From Leptospirales bacterium (GTDB lineage: Bacteria; Spirochaetota; Leptospiria; Leptospirales; Leptospiraceae): DNA of 64,000 nt. Made by a program: the position numbers and the translations under genes. The notes beneath the pieces were generated by a model, which saw only the letters and a program-made list of their open reading frames with translations, did not search any database and had not been told where the DNA came from. This document shows, piece by piece, positions 15,851 to 25,397 of the stretch; positions within the stretch are counted from its first letter, which is position 1, and the number at the start of each line of letters is the position of its first letter. The DNA lies in assembly GCA_013297885.1 (NCBI GenBank), contig JAAFIR010000001.1, forward strand, positions 124,001 to 188,000, given 5' to 3'.

Positions 15851-15956
15851 GGGCGAATTTTTTAAAAGTTATGACAAGTCATAACATTTAAAAAAACACG
15901 CTTTACGCTACAATCTTTTTGTAGGCAAAAAGGATTTCCGCTTCAATCGTTTTCGC
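15851..15956 (+). repeat. Structured intergenic repeat, copy B
   Basis: Outer stem GCGAA (15853-15857) with TTCGC (15952-15956). P2 arms 15858-15875 and 15878-15895 pair with one A-A mismatch around an AA loop; the arm core GTTATGAC differs from copy A. P3 is CTTTTTGT-AG-GCAAAAAG (15915-15932), where a C-to-T change against copy A leaves a G-U pair. The junction and the 3' part match copy A almost exactly. Confidence 0.8.
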
Positions 15957-16117
15957 TAGTGTTGAGAAACTTTTTAGATTTGGGAGATAATAAAATATTA
16001 AAAAAAAAGGAACTTTCTTCACATTTAAGAAAGATCCCAAAACCTTTTTTTTCAGAAAAAAAGCTTGATTTTATTTTTAAATCGTTTAACTATTCTTATT
16101 CGAGGATTTGTAAGAAA

Positions 16118-16186
16118 ATGTTAAAAATTTTATTAATTGTAAATTTCTTTTTTTTGAACAATTGTAATCCACTGAAGCAAAAGTGA
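16118..16186 (+). CDS. Possible 22-residue lipopeptide or truncated lipoprotein
   Basis: MLKILLIVNFFFLNNCNPLKQK is split here as a short basic start, hydrophobic core and Cys in NNC, so it resembles a complete lipoprotein signal with almost no mature part. The frame stays open upstream to a GTG at 15959 at the edge of copy B, but that part looks non-conserved. It could be a small lipopeptide or a fragment left from a larger gene. Confidence 0.25.
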   Translation: MLKILLIVNFFFLNNCNPLKQK

Positions 16187-16259
16187 TTATTAGGTAATAT
16201 GAAATATATATTCTTAAAATCGAGCTTATTGAATTTTCCAAATTTTTAAAACAAAAAAA

Positions 16260-16319
16260 ATAGGTAAAAATCCCTATTTAGGGAAACTACCTATTGACTA
16301 TTTTAAAAATTCTTATAAT
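16260..16319 (+). promoter_or_regulatory. Nested palindrome and promoter-like boxes upstream of the 16347 gene
   Basis: ATAGGTA (16260-16266) pairs with TACCTAT (16288-16294). Between them TCCCTA-TT-TAGGGA forms an inner perfect dyad (16271-16284). It abuts TTGACT (16294-16299), and TATAAT follows at 16314-16319, a 14-nt spacer that is short for a vegetative promoter. The dyad may be an operator. GAGG lies before the ATG at 16347. Confidence 0.45.
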
Positions 16320-16346
16320 AATTAAATACATTTATAAGAGGTTAAA

Positions 16347-18596
16347 ATGAAAAAAAATGTGTTTTTATTATTTATTTTTTCTTTATCAGTTTTTTCAGAA
16401 TCAAAAAAAAACAAAATCTATTTTCAATCAATCCAATCACAGAATCAGGTTTCTAAAGCTTTAGTTGATAAATTAAATAGCAATGTGTTACTTAATTTAA
16501 TTCGATTTTCAAAAGATAAACTCAATATCATTTCAGATGATTCATTAAATTCTATTTTAAAACACCAAAGTTCAATTCAAAAAATTGGATTAAATGAAAC
16601 TGGCCAAATTGAATTAATTGGTGCTGCTTTGAATTTTCAAGAACTAGTCACTGGAAAAATTAGAGAAGAAAATGAAAAACTATTTTTGGATTTAAGGATA
16701 ATAAAAAAATCTGAGGATTCTAATTCCTATTTTCTAAAAAATAGTTTTCAAATTGATTTTTATAAATTTCAAATTGAATACTATTCTGAAGAAATTGCAA
16801 AATCTATTTTAAACCAAAATTATGTAGTCAACAAAAAATCTGCACCAGAATTTTCTGAAAATAAATTAGAGCTAACAAGTATAGAATTTAATCAAGCTGA
16901 TTCTTCAAATTTAAACCAACTAAATTTTAAACTAAATGATGACCGTTTAGAGATATTATTAGATGAATTAAAAAATACTACTTCTGAAGGAGATTCATTT
17001 TTTAATAAAAACAAATTTTCAGAAGCATTAAAAATTTATTCTTCAGTGAATTTTGCAATAAATGGACTTTCTGAAGAATCAAAAAATAAAATAAAAGTTT
17101 TTCAAAATGAAATACAAATTCGTATTCAAAATTCCAATACTTTGGTTTATAAAAATAAAATTGATTTAGAAGATTTTGAATTAAAAAATAACCAACTTCA
17201 AAATGAAAAAAATTTATTATCAAAAATAAATTCTTATATTAAGATTCGAGATGATTACTTATCTTTAGATAGTTTTGCAATTAACAGTCATTTAATTTTA
17301 GTGTTAAATGAAAGAATTGAAAAATTAGAAATTAATTATATGAGTTTTAAAGAAAGCAAAGCAGATGAATTTTATATACAATATAAATTTAGCAATTCAC
17401 TAAAAATTTATTCTGTAATAATTGATTTTCTAAAATCAAAACCAAATGGTTTTTATTATAATAGATATTGGAATAAGATATTAAAAAAAATATCCACAAC
17501 AAAAGAATCAGGAACTTCATATGTGGAACATAAAGTGGATGAGTTTTGTGATCTTGCTGAAACTGAAAATTCACGCTCTATACTTTTTGGAAATCTTGGG
17601 AAAAAATTTGAAAGAAAAAATAGCAAACGAATTTCGATAGAATATCTAAAATTAGGAAAATCAATAATTTTAGAAAATCCAAATTTTGTGAATGAAAAAA
17701 CTGAAACCTATTTTAATCAAATAGCAAAAAAAATTAATGGAGATAGTAAAACAGTTAATGATACTTCTATTTCAAATCTAGCACTTATTCCTATAAAGTA
17801 TATAACAAATGTTGGAAAAGGTATAACAGATATTTTTGTTTTTAAATTTGGCTATGGGCTTGGTTTTGGTGCACAAGGATTTATATTGGGTACGGATTTT
17901 GGAGTTGGAATTTATCCTTACGAAATTTCAACAGCTTATTCAAAGAAAGAATCAGAAATTTCTGGAAATTATTTTGGTGAAAAAAAATTAAGAGTAATTG
18001 ATGATAAAAAAAAAGATGATTCATTCCAAACTGCAGGTCTTGGAATAATAGGAGAGTCAAATTGTATTTCAGGTTACTACTTAAGACTTTGTGAAGGAGA
18101 AAAAGATTCATTAGGTTTAAAAAAATATTCAACAATTAATTCTTGGGTGGGACTTGGTCCTTCAATTTTTATAAGTTTAGAACTTCATCGAATTCCAGAA
18201 CTTTCTGGAATCCTAATTGGTCAAAACTGGGATTTGTTTAATACTGGAATAAAAAGATACAAGTATTTAAGTTTTGAAGAAGTTGAATTAATTTCTCCAA
18301 ATAAAAAAAATAAATGGAGCAATAATTTGGGTAAATTCAATTGGGAAACTGCTAAAGAAGAATGTGAAAATTTAGGAATGAAACTTCCAGAAAAAAAAGA
18401 TTTTTTTGAAGCGTATGATACTGGGATTACAAAAACTTGGGCATCAGATAAAATATATTTTTGGACTGATGAAGAAAATTCAAGTAAACTTGTTAATATT
18501 TATTTCCTTAATAAAGAGTTAAACTATCATAGCCAAAACTATGTTGGTAGTAAAGATGATTTCTACGACACTCGCTGTATTAAAAATGAAGAATGA
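16347..18596 (+). CDS. Large exported protein with C-terminal DUF1566/Lcl-like domain
   Basis: 749 residues, signal peptide MKKNVFLLFIFSLSVFS. Residues 20-150 resemble the TolB/FlgO-like envelope domain (LIGAALNFQELVTGKIREE). The middle, residues 180-450, is long, helical and Lys/Glu/Asn-rich. A Gly-rich segment near 490-520 (KFGYGLGFGAQGFILG) may be membrane-associated. The end has FNWETAKEECENLGMKLPEKKDF and WTDEE, the pattern of DUF1566/FGE-like domains (W..A...C..LG..LP). Function is unknown. GAGG 9 nt upstream supports the start, and an operator-like palindrome precedes it. Confidence 0.6.
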   Translation: MKKNVFLLFIFSLSVFSESKKNKIYFQSIQSQNQVSKALVDKLNSNVLLNLIRFSKDKLNIISDDSLNSILKHQSSIQKIGLNETGQIELIGAALNFQELVTGKIREENEKLFLDLRIIKKSEDSNSYFLKNSFQIDFYKFQIEYYSEEIAKSILNQNYVVNKKSAPEFSENKLELTSIEFNQADSSNLNQLNFKLNDDRLEILLDELKNTTSEGDSFFNKNKFSEALKIYSSVNFAINGLSEESKNKIKVFQNEIQIRIQNSNTLVYKNKIDLEDFELKNNQLQNEKNLLSKINSYIKIRDDYLSLDSFAINSHLILVLNERIEKLEINYMSFKESKADEFYIQYKFSNSLKIYSVIIDFLKSKPNGFYYNRYWNKILKKISTTKESGTSYVEHKVDEFCDLAETENSRSILFGNLGKKFERKNSKRISIEYLKLGKSIILENPNFVNEKTETYFNQIAKKINGDSKTVNDTSISNLALIPIKYITNVGKGITDIFVFKFGYGLGFGAQGFILGTDFGVGIYPYEISTAYSKKESEISGNYFGEKKLRVIDDKKKDDSFQTAGLGIIGESNCISGYYLRLCEGEKDSLGLKKYSTINSWVGLGPSIFISLELHRIPELSGILIGQNWDLFNTGIKRYKYLSFEEVELISPNKKNKWSNNLGKFNWETAKEECENLGMKLPEKKDFFEAYDTGITKTWASDKIYFWTDEENSSKLVNIYFLNKELNYHSQNYVGSKDDFYDTRCIKNEE

Positions 18597-18613
18597 ATAA
18601 AATTCATCATTCA

Positions 18614-19123
18614 CTAAAATCCAATAGGTCCAAGTTGAATCCAAGAACCAGTATCTCCATCTCCAATTTGTAAAATTTCAGGGGCTTTTTTTAAATTACA
18701 AGAAAGTAAACTAGCAAAGACTGAAGGAGTTGGAATTGGGGCAATTGCATTTCCTACAACTGTTGCAACTCCACCTGAAATTGTGACTGATCCGTTAGCA
18801 GTAAAAACTAAACCTAGATCAGAAATATTTTTTTTACATTCATCAACTGAGGGTCTAGAATATTTTTCGTTATCTCTAATTCCTTCTAAACTGGAAATTA
18901 AAATTGAATCAACTGTAAATGTTAAAAATATACTCGGAAATAAAAGATTAATTGGTAAACCAACTCTAGAACCAAAACTTCCCCAATTTAAAAAAGCATT
19001 TTGTTTGATCACTTCTCTCAGTTCTGACTTCACAACTTTTCCAGAAACTCCACCTGTTCCAAGAATTCCAAAATTCTCACAGTTTATTATTAAAAGTATT
19101 AAAAAAATAATTTTAGTTTTCAT
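18614..19123 (-). CDS. Small lipoprotein of spirochaete type
   Basis: 169 residues. MKTKIIFLILLIINCENFG is a lipoprotein signal with Cys in INC. A Gly-rich mature start (GILGTGGVSG) follows, then an apparent membrane-like segment (LPINLLFPSIFLTFTV) and a C-terminal part with two Cys and GDGDTGSWIQLGP. I recall similar small lipoproteins from Leptospira but cannot name the family with confidence. It is divergent from asnS with a 42-bp shared upstream region, and convergent with the 16347 gene across a short dyad. Confidence 0.55.
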   Translation of the reverse strand: MKTKIIFLILLIINCENFGILGTGGVSGKVVKSELREVIKQNAFLNWGSFGSRVGLPINLLFPSIFLTFTVDSILISSLEGIRDNEKYSRPSVDECKKNISDLGLVFTANGSVTISGGVATVVGNAIAPIPTPSVFASLLSCNLKKAPEILQIGDGDTGSWIQLGPIGF

Positions 19124-19165
19124 AAGTCTTCTTGATTTTTTATTTTTATTTGATTCTTTGTTATT

Positions 19166-20455
19166 ATGGACTTAAAATCAATTCAAAATTATTCCAACAG
19201 AAAAATTAATCTTTCTGGCTGGGTTCAAAATATTCGTGGCAATAATAAAATTCAATTTATCCAATTTAGAAATTCTGGTAAAATTATACAAGTAGTTTGT
19301 GAAAAAGAAAAATTAGGTGAAGAAAAATTTCTGGAAATCAAATCCTTAGACCAAGAAACTTCAATTGAAATTTCTGGAACTGTTGTAGATAATTTAAAAT
19401 CAGATCTTGGTTATGAAATTTTACTTGATGAATTAAAAATTGTTTCTTCTTCAAAAGATTATCCAATTACCCCAAAAGAACATGGACCAGATTTTTTACA
19501 TAATAATCGTCATCTTTGGATTCGCTCCAAACTTCAATTAGCTATATTACAAATTCGTAATGAACTATCTTACCAAATTAGAAAGTATTTTTATGATAGA
19601 AATTATGTTTTAATAGATACTCCAATTTTAACTGGATCTATTGGAGAGAGTGCAGGAACTTTATTTGAAACAGAATATTTTGATATAGGTAAAGCATATC
19701 TTGCCCAAACAGGACAATTGTATTTGGAAACTGCAATTTTTGCTCATGATAAAGTATATTGTTTTGGTCCAACGTTTAGAGCAGAAAAAAGTAAAACAAG
19801 AAGACATCTTACTGAATTTTGGATGCTTGAAGTGGAAACAGCAAATTTTCATAACGAAGATAATTTGGCTTTACAAGAAGATTTTATTAAAACTATTTCA
19901 CTTGCTACAATTGAAAAATCCATTCAGGAACTAAAAGTTTTAGGACGAGATATAGAAAAATTAAAATCCTATTTTGAAAAACCTTTTGTGAAAATTTCTT
20001 ATAGAGAAGCGATTGAAATTTTACAAAAAAAAGGTGAGGATATAAAATTTGGAGAAGATATAAATGCTGAAAGAGAAAATATATTAACTTCTGAATTTGA
20101 GCAAGCTGTGTTTGTAAAAAATTACCCCAGAGAAATTAAAGCATTTTATATGAAGCAAAATCCTAATGACCTTGAAACAGTTTTATGTGCTGATTTAATT
20201 GCACCCGAAGGAGTAGGGGAGATAATTGGTGGCTCTGAAAGAGAAGAGTCTTATGATAAGATTATAGATCGTTTAAATGAAGAAAAACTCCCCATTGATT
20301 CTTATACTTTTTATTTAGATTTAAGAAAATATGGCTCTGTTCCACATTCTGGATTTGGTCTTGGACTGGAAAGACTAATTGCTTGGATTTGTGGACTGCC
20401 TCATGTTAGAGAATGTATTCCTTATCCAAGACTTATGGGTCGTTTAGATCCATAA
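19166..20455 (+). CDS. asnS: Asparaginyl-tRNA synthetase
   Basis: 429 residues, the normal length of bacterial AsnRS. An N-terminal OB-fold anticodon-binding domain (SGWVQNIRGNNKIQFIQFR) is followed by the class II catalytic core. Motif 2 is FRAEKSKTRRHLTEFWMLEVE split around the conserved Arg and Glu, and motif 3 is GFGLGLERLIAWICGL. The GESAGTLFETEYF segment and the WMLEVE sequence favour AsnRS over AspRS. The protein charges tRNA-Asn with asparagine in the cytoplasm. Confidence 0.93.
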   Translation: MDLKSIQNYSNRKINLSGWVQNIRGNNKIQFIQFRNSGKIIQVVCEKEKLGEEKFLEIKSLDQETSIEISGTVVDNLKSDLGYEILLDELKIVSSSKDYPITPKEHGPDFLHNNRHLWIRSKLQLAILQIRNELSYQIRKYFYDRNYVLIDTPILTGSIGESAGTLFETEYFDIGKAYLAQTGQLYLETAIFAHDKVYCFGPTFRAEKSKTRRHLTEFWMLEVETANFHNEDNLALQEDFIKTISLATIEKSIQELKVLGRDIEKLKSYFEKPFVKISYREAIEILQKKGEDIKFGEDINAERENILTSEFEQAVFVKNYPREIKAFYMKQNPNDLETVLCADLIAPEGVGEIIGGSEREESYDKIIDRLNEEKLPIDSYTFYLDLRKYGSVPHSGFGLGLERLIAWICGLPHVRECIPYPRLMGRLDP

Positions 20456-20506
20456 AAAATTTAATAGAATTTTGAAATTCTCCCGAAAATATATAAGGGA
20501 GTTTAT

Positions 20507-21289
20507 ATGTTAAATATGATAGAAGATTCTTTAAATAAAATAGAAAAAAATGCTTGGGATAATTTTGAAGTTGGTTCAATTGATGAAATATTAAATTCAA
20601 ATGAAGATTCAAGCTTTTTGTCTCACTTAAAAATTTTAATTGAGTTAGAACAAGGGAAAAAAAATTTTTTAATTGAAGAAATTAATTTTGACTCTAAATT
20701 AAAATATCTCGTTCTTGCTTATTTTTTTTATCAAAAATTGGATTTGAAAATTTCAGCCGAAAATTTTGAATCTTACTTAAACCAAAAAAATTCTTTATTT
20801 ACAAATTCAATTTATCTTTTTGGGATTCGTTTAAATCATAATTTTGGAAATTATAAAAGAACATTAAGCTTGATTGAATCTTACCATTCATTAAATAGTA
20901 ATTCTAATTTATTTTTTAAAGAAAAATTAGATTCCTTTTATCATTTGAATAGATATTCTGAAGTAGTTGATTATTTTAAACAAATACACAAGTTAATAGA
21001 TAAAGATTTAGATATTTATTTAAAAGTTGGTATGTCACTAAATGCTTTAGGTAAATTTAAAGAAGCTGAAACAATTTTAACATTAGTTAAGATTGAAAAA
21101 TCTCTTCCTACATATGAAGATAAACAAAAAGAATATTTAGCAAAGATTAAAAAAATATCAGACTATGAAAATAAAAAAGAAAAACTTGACTTAAAAGAAC
21201 TGAAAGATTTAGGTTTTGCATATTTATTTAATTCACAATTCCAAAAAGCAGAAGAAGTTTTTAGTAAAGTAATTACTTTACAAGAATAA
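20507..21289 (+). CDS. TPR-like helical protein
   Basis: 260 residues, entirely helical, without signal peptide. Repeating helix pairs such as DIYLKVGMSLNALGKFKEAETILTLV and LGFAYLFNSQFQKAEEVFSKVI carry TPR-type small and aromatic positions. The protein is a probable cytoplasmic scaffold with unknown partner. AAGGGAG lies 6 nt before the ATG. It follows asnS by 51 nt and may share its transcript. Its 3' end overlaps the convergent LPP20-like gene by 17 nt. Confidence 0.6.
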   Translation: MLNMIEDSLNKIEKNAWDNFEVGSIDEILNSNEDSSFLSHLKILIELEQGKKNFLIEEINFDSKLKYLVLAYFFYQKLDLKISAENFESYLNQKNSLFTNSIYLFGIRLNHNFGNYKRTLSLIESYHSLNSNSNLFFKEKLDSFYHLNRYSEVVDYFKQIHKLIDKDLDIYLKVGMSLNALGKFKEAETILTLVKIEKSLPTYEDKQKEYLAKIKKISDYENKKEKLDLKELKDLGFAYLFNSQFQKAEEVFSKVITLQE

Positions 21290-22118
21290 TAACTTTACAT
21301 TTTTTTAAATTCTTTTTAGTTTCTTCATTTGAGAGAATTTTTATTGCATCATTTGTTGAAATACTTAAATTTACTTTATCAATTACATTTAACGCTAAAA
21401 GAAAATATGGATTTTCATTTACTCTTTTATGTAACATAGCTACTTTTGGATCTTTTAGATAAAGAACCATTCCTTTTTCAATTACAGAATTTTTATCCAC
21501 AAATAAATTTGAATAAATTTCTAAACCTTTATCAGTTAAAATTTTTGGAAATAATGAGGGTTCAAAATTTAAATGTCTAGCATCCAAAATTAAACCAGAA
21601 TAAGTTGAAAAATTTTTCTTTTCCAAAAATTCTGGAAATATTTCAGTGTTGTATTTAAAGTCAATATAACTGATTAATCCGTTTTTACCTAAAAGTTTTA
21701 AACTTGAATCTAATAAAACATTATCTTGAACATATTTTACTTTAAATTCATAGTTATCATTTTGATAAAATTCATTAAATCTCTCTCTAAAATCCAAACT
21801 TGAATTAATTTTATCTTTGAACAATCCCTCATCACTCAAAATTAAATTTTCAATTGAGCGGGCAAATTGAATTTTTATTTTTTCTCTAGCCAAAATAAGT
21901 GTTTTGTTTCTAGCCTCTGAAATATTATATGCTGTATTTTCTTTTCCATAATCTTTGTCATATACATCAATTATTACACGTGGAATTTTCTCGGAAATTT
22001 TTAGATTCATTTCCATTTTTGTCCAATTAATTTTAGTATTAAAAAAATCTTCTCTTACTAAATCATTATTTTTATTTTCGGAAAATAATATAAGGCTGAA
22101 AAAAAATAAGTATTTCAT
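21273..22118 (-). CDS. LPP20/FlgP-like exported protein
   Basis: 281 residues with a short signal peptide (MKYLFFFSLILFSE). The C-terminal half has YSGLILDARHLNFEPSLFPKILTDKG and later VIEKGMVLYLKD. This is the pattern of LPP20-type domains (TGLIIDARGL...P.L.P.I.D..G) found in exported proteins linked to flagella or the outer membrane. The N-terminal half is charged and helical. It lies in the same direction as the upstream cytochrome gene but 99 nt away, so co-transcription is possible but unproven. Confidence 0.6.
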   Translation of the reverse strand: MKYLFFFSLILFSENKNNDLVREDFFNTKINWTKMEMNLKISEKIPRVIIDVYDKDYGKENTAYNISEARNKTLILAREKIKIQFARSIENLILSDEGLFKDKINSSLDFRERFNEFYQNDNYEFKVKYVQDNVLLDSSLKLLGKNGLISYIDFKYNTEIFPEFLEKKNFSTYSGLILDARHLNFEPSLFPKILTDKGLEIYSNLFVDKNSVIEKGMVLYLKDPKVAMLHKRVNENPYFLLALNVIDKVNLSISTNDAIKILSNEETKKNLKKCKVIILVK

Positions 22119-22217
22119 AAATTTATTATCGGATATACTATAATTTTTAACAATGAATTAAATATATTTTTCGTTCAAAATATTACATTATGAACTAAAA
22201 ATTGTTCCAATAATCAT

Positions 22218-23324
22218 TTAACCTTTTTTAGTTAATTTTTTTAAAATAAATTTTTTCTTTTTAAATTCCAAAAAAGTGAAATTCTTATTTAGATTAGTTT
22301 CAAATCTGTTTAGACCATGTAAATAATCCATATATAATATTGCTTCAATTTCAATAATATTTTTTGGAATCCAAACAATAAATTTTTTTTCTGATACATG
22401 TGATTCTTTTGGAGGTTCAATTCGATTATCTGAATCTAAAATCATTGGTGGTGAATTTTTATCACCTGAAGAATTTTTTAAATAAGTTTTTTTTAAATAA
22501 ATTTCAGTAATAAATTTTTTTGATTTAGAATCATTTATTTTAACTCTTAAAGTTCTAAATAAATCTCCTGTTGGAAATGAATGTGCGATTCCAATTGTTA
22601 TTAATTTTATAGAAATTTTTGTTTCAGATATTTTTTCTATCTCAATTTCAATACTTTCTTTGAGCTTATTTTTTGAATGTCCACCAAAAAAGGAATGGGA
22701 ATTCATTGAATAAGATTCAAGATGACATGTTGAACATTCTCCCAATTCTTTAAAAAAAGACGAATTAAATTCATTTAAAGTATTTTGCATTTCTAAATTT
22801 GAATAATGAAAATTTTCATCTTTTGTATTGGATTCAATATTTGGAAAATTAAATTGGTGACAGTCAGCACAAAATTTTCTTTGACCAAAATCAGCCTCTA
22901 ATTTGTATTGGTGATAGTATTTTTCTTCCTTTAACTCAGGTAATTTCTTTACGAGAATTTTTTTTTCTCGGATATGGCATACATTACACGAGATACCCTC
23001 TTCTTTTAAAATCCTATCATTTAAATTTGATTCAATTCCGTTTCTCTTCATCAAAGGAGCATGACAATTAACACACCAATTTCTTGGTTCTCGCTTATGA
23101 CTTTCTTGGTATAGTTCATTTGTGAATGAAACTTTATGCCTTGAATTAAACCAATTATCATAGATAATTTTATGGCATTTCTTACAAGATTGTGAAGTTT
23201 CTAAATTTGTTATGGCATCTCTATCCATATCAAATTGAATTGCTTTAATTCCATTTGAAAAATTTAAACTAGAATATTCACATGAATATGTATTTATAAT
23301 TAAGAATAGAAAAAAATATTTCAC
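22218..23324 (-). CDS. Pentaheme c-type cytochrome, probable lipoprotein
   Basis: 368 residues with five CxxCH haem sites: CKKCH, CVNCH, CNVCH, CADCH and CSTCH. The N-terminus is hydrophobic with a Cys at residue 15 (NTYSC), suggesting lipid anchoring, though the -3 residue is unusual. The C-terminal third is beta-rich and contains GIAHSFPTGDLFRTLRVKI, seen in multihaem cytochromes of the c554 type. It probably transfers electrons in the periplasm. No reductase partner gene is adjacent. It shares a divergent upstream region with the FecR protein gene. Confidence 0.8.
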   Translation of the reverse strand: MKYFFLFLIINTYSCEYSSLNFSNGIKAIQFDMDRDAITNLETSQSCKKCHKIIYDNWFNSRHKVSFTNELYQESHKREPRNWCVNCHAPLMKRNGIESNLNDRILKEEGISCNVCHIREKKILVKKLPELKEEKYYHQYKLEADFGQRKFCADCHQFNFPNIESNTKDENFHYSNLEMQNTLNEFNSSFFKELGECSTCHLESYSMNSHSFFGGHSKNKLKESIEIEIEKISETKISIKLITIGIAHSFPTGDLFRTLRVKINDSKSKKFITEIYLKKTYLKNSSGDKNSPPMILDSDNRIEPPKESHVSEKKFIVWIPKNIIEIEAILYMDYLHGLNRFETNLNKNFTFLEFKKKKFILKKLTKKG

Positions 23325-23420
23325 AAATTACCTTAGTATACTAAATAAAATTTTTCAAGAAATTATTTAACTTGAAAAAAAAATTTTTATTAAAATTATA
23401 AAATAAAATGGAGATAAAAT

Positions 23421-24404
23421 ATGGTTAAATACAGTATATTAATAATACTCATCTTGATGAGTTATTGTAAAAAAGAAGAGGAAAAAAAACTACCTAATAA
23501 AGCTATTGTAAGTTTAGTAGTTGGTGATGCAATAATTCAAACTGAGGATAAAAAAGAGATTAAAGCAGCTATAAATTTTGTTGTTTTTCCAAAAGACAAA
23601 ATTATTACTTCAAAAGATTCTTTTTTAGATTTGCAAATCAATGAAGATGTAAAAATCAGAATTAAAGAAAATACAGTTTTAGTTTTAGAATCTATTTTTC
23701 TTAATGAAAAAGAAAACAAAATTTCTGCCAACTTTAAATTGGAAAAAGGTAAAGTTTACTCAAAAATTACAAAAAAACTTTCTAAGGATAGTTCATTTCA
23801 AATTAAAACAAGAACTTATGTAGCAGGAGTTCGAGGAACTGAATTTATTGCAGAAGAAAATCCTAACTCAAGTAAAACACTTGTTAGTGAAGGATCAGTT
23901 TCGATTGATCTTTTAGATAAGGAGGGAAAACCAATTGGAAAAGAAATCATCATTGAAAATGGGAATAAAGGGATATGTGTGAATAATACTATTTCTGAAA
24001 AAAAACTAAATGATGAAGAAATTAAGGAACTTGATACTGACTCTAAAACTATTTCTTCAATTAAAACTGAAGCTATGGAAAATATTAATAAAATTATAAA
24101 AACTTTAGATGATCAAAAATCAATTAATGAAAAAGTTTTAAACTCTCAAAAGGAAAAAAATAAAGAAGAGTTAAATCAACTTAATGAAAATAATTCTAAT
24201 GAATTAAATAAATTAAATCAAATAAACAAGGAAAATCTAGAAGAAATTAAAACTAAGTCAATTTCAGACAAAGTAAAAATGACTTCAGAGCAAAATTCAG
24301 AAAGAGAAAAAATACAAGATTCTGCTAAAGAAACCAAATCTAAATCAAATTCTGAATTAGAAGAACTGAAAAATAAAAATAAGGAAAATTTACCGCCTAA
24401 ATGA
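23421..24404 (+). CDS. FecR-domain lipoprotein with C-terminal coiled coil
   Basis: 327 residues. MVKYSILIILILMSYCKKEEE is a lipoprotein signal with Cys in MSYC (shown only to define the site). Residues 30-190 form a FecR-type domain (VSLVVGDAIIQTED, DKIITSKDSFLDLQI, VRGTEFIAEEN). In spirochaetes FecR lipoproteins of this layout are common and need not act in iron signalling, as no sigma factor or TonB receptor is nearby. Residues 210-327 are a Lys/Glu/Asn-rich coiled coil. GGAG is present upstream. Confidence 0.75.
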   Translation: MVKYSILIILILMSYCKKEEEKKLPNKAIVSLVVGDAIIQTEDKKEIKAAINFVVFPKDKIITSKDSFLDLQINEDVKIRIKENTVLVLESIFLNEKENKISANFKLEKGKVYSKITKKLSKDSSFQIKTRTYVAGVRGTEFIAEENPNSSKTLVSEGSVSIDLLDKEGKPIGKEIIIENGNKGICVNNTISEKKLNDEEIKELDTDSKTISSIKTEAMENINKIIKTLDDQKSINEKVLNSQKEKNKEELNQLNENNSNELNKLNQINKENLEEIKTKSISDKVKMTSEQNSEREKIQDSAKETKSKSNSELEELKNKNKENLPPK

Positions 24405-24469
24405 AATTAGGTGAAAAAAGATTGAATTTTTAATACTCATTTTAAAATATAGTTTTTCGAGGCTATAGC

Positions 24470-24895
24470 ATGTATATTAAAATTCTTTTATTATCATTCA
24501 TTTGCACTATTCAACTTAGTGCAAATGATAAAATTTTAGGTAAATGGAATACCGATAAATCAACAGTTGAAATTTATAAATGTGGCGAATTCCTATGTGC
24601 AAAAATCCTATCTTTAAAAGAACCAACTGATTTAGAAGGTAAACCAAAAGTTGACAAAAACAATCCTGATCCTTTAAAAAAAACTCATCCAGTTGTAGGA
24701 TTAAATTTTCTTAAAAATTTTAAATTTAATGAATATGATGGAGAATGGGTAAATGGTGAAATTTATAATCCTGAAGATGGCAAAATTTATACTGGAGAAA
24801 TTAAATTAGAAAATGAGAATAAACTTCTACTCAATGGACATTTGAAAATTTCTAAATGGTTGGGAAAAAAACAGACTTGGACTAGAGCCAAATGA
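24470..24895 (+). CDS. DUF2147 exported protein
   Basis: 141 residues with a signal peptide (MYIKILLLSFICTIQLSA). The DUF2147 pattern is clear: ILGKWNTDKSTVEIYKCGEFLCAKI, then DGEWVNGEIYNPEDGKIYTG and a final KWLGKKQTWTR. The two Cys may form a disulfide. The family is periplasmic and of unknown function. It lies 65 nt after the FecR gene on the same strand. Confidence 0.8.
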   Translation: MYIKILLLSFICTIQLSANDKILGKWNTDKSTVEIYKCGEFLCAKILSLKEPTDLEGKPKVDKNNPDPLKKTHPVVGLNFLKNFKFNEYDGEWVNGEIYNPEDGKIYTGEIKLENENKLLLNGHLKISKWLGKKQTWTRAK

Positions 24896-24931
24896 ATTTA
24901 TATTTAAAAATAAGAATTAATGTAAATTAAA

Positions 24932-25264
24932 ATGATTCATCATATAGCAATTGGAACAAATAACCTAGAAGAAATGATTTCATTTTATGAAAAACTTCCT
25001 AATTTAGTTAAAGAAAAAATAAATTATTACAAGAATAAAACAATTCGTTCTGTTTGGTTCAAAGCAGAGCAGAATCTTATTATGATAGAAAAGATAAAAA
25101 TAAAAAAAGCACCACATGCATTAGTCTTTAATTATATTTCTATGACAGAAATCATAAAATTAAACATAAATATTAAAAAAAAAACAGATTATACATATTA
25201 TTTTCATGATCCAGATGGAAACCTACTTGGTTTTTCAAGCTATCCAAATAAGATGGTAAAATAA
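24932..25264 (+). CDS. VOC/glyoxalase-like protein
   Basis: 110 residues with the start MIHHIAIGTNNLEEMISFYEKL and end YFHDPDGNLLGFSSYP, the standard first and last strands of a vicinal-oxygen-chelate domain. The usual metal ligands (first-strand His, final Glu) are only partly apparent: the last motif has Leu-Leu-Gly in place of the common xxxE. The substrate is unknown. It probably works as a dimer in the cytoplasm. Confidence 0.7.
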   Translation: MIHHIAIGTNNLEEMISFYEKLPNLVKEKINYYKNKTIRSVWFKAEQNLIMIEKIKIKKAPHALVFNYISMTEIIKLNINIKKKTDYTYYFHDPDGNLLGFSSYPNKMVK

Positions 25265-25397
25265 ATTTTTTCCAATTTTTTTTTGACCATTTCTTAATTT
25301 AAGGACTCTAATAAATAGATTCTTTCTAGTATCAAACTAAGAACAAAAAATTCTTACTTGAAAAACTTGGAAAAATTATCTTAGGAGTACATACCCA

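Noticed and set aside
15959-16117. N-terminal extension of the small lipopeptide frame from GTG at 15959
   Set aside because: It starts within the edge of structured repeat copy B and its translation has no recognisable features; only the ATG-started signal-like peptide is plausible.
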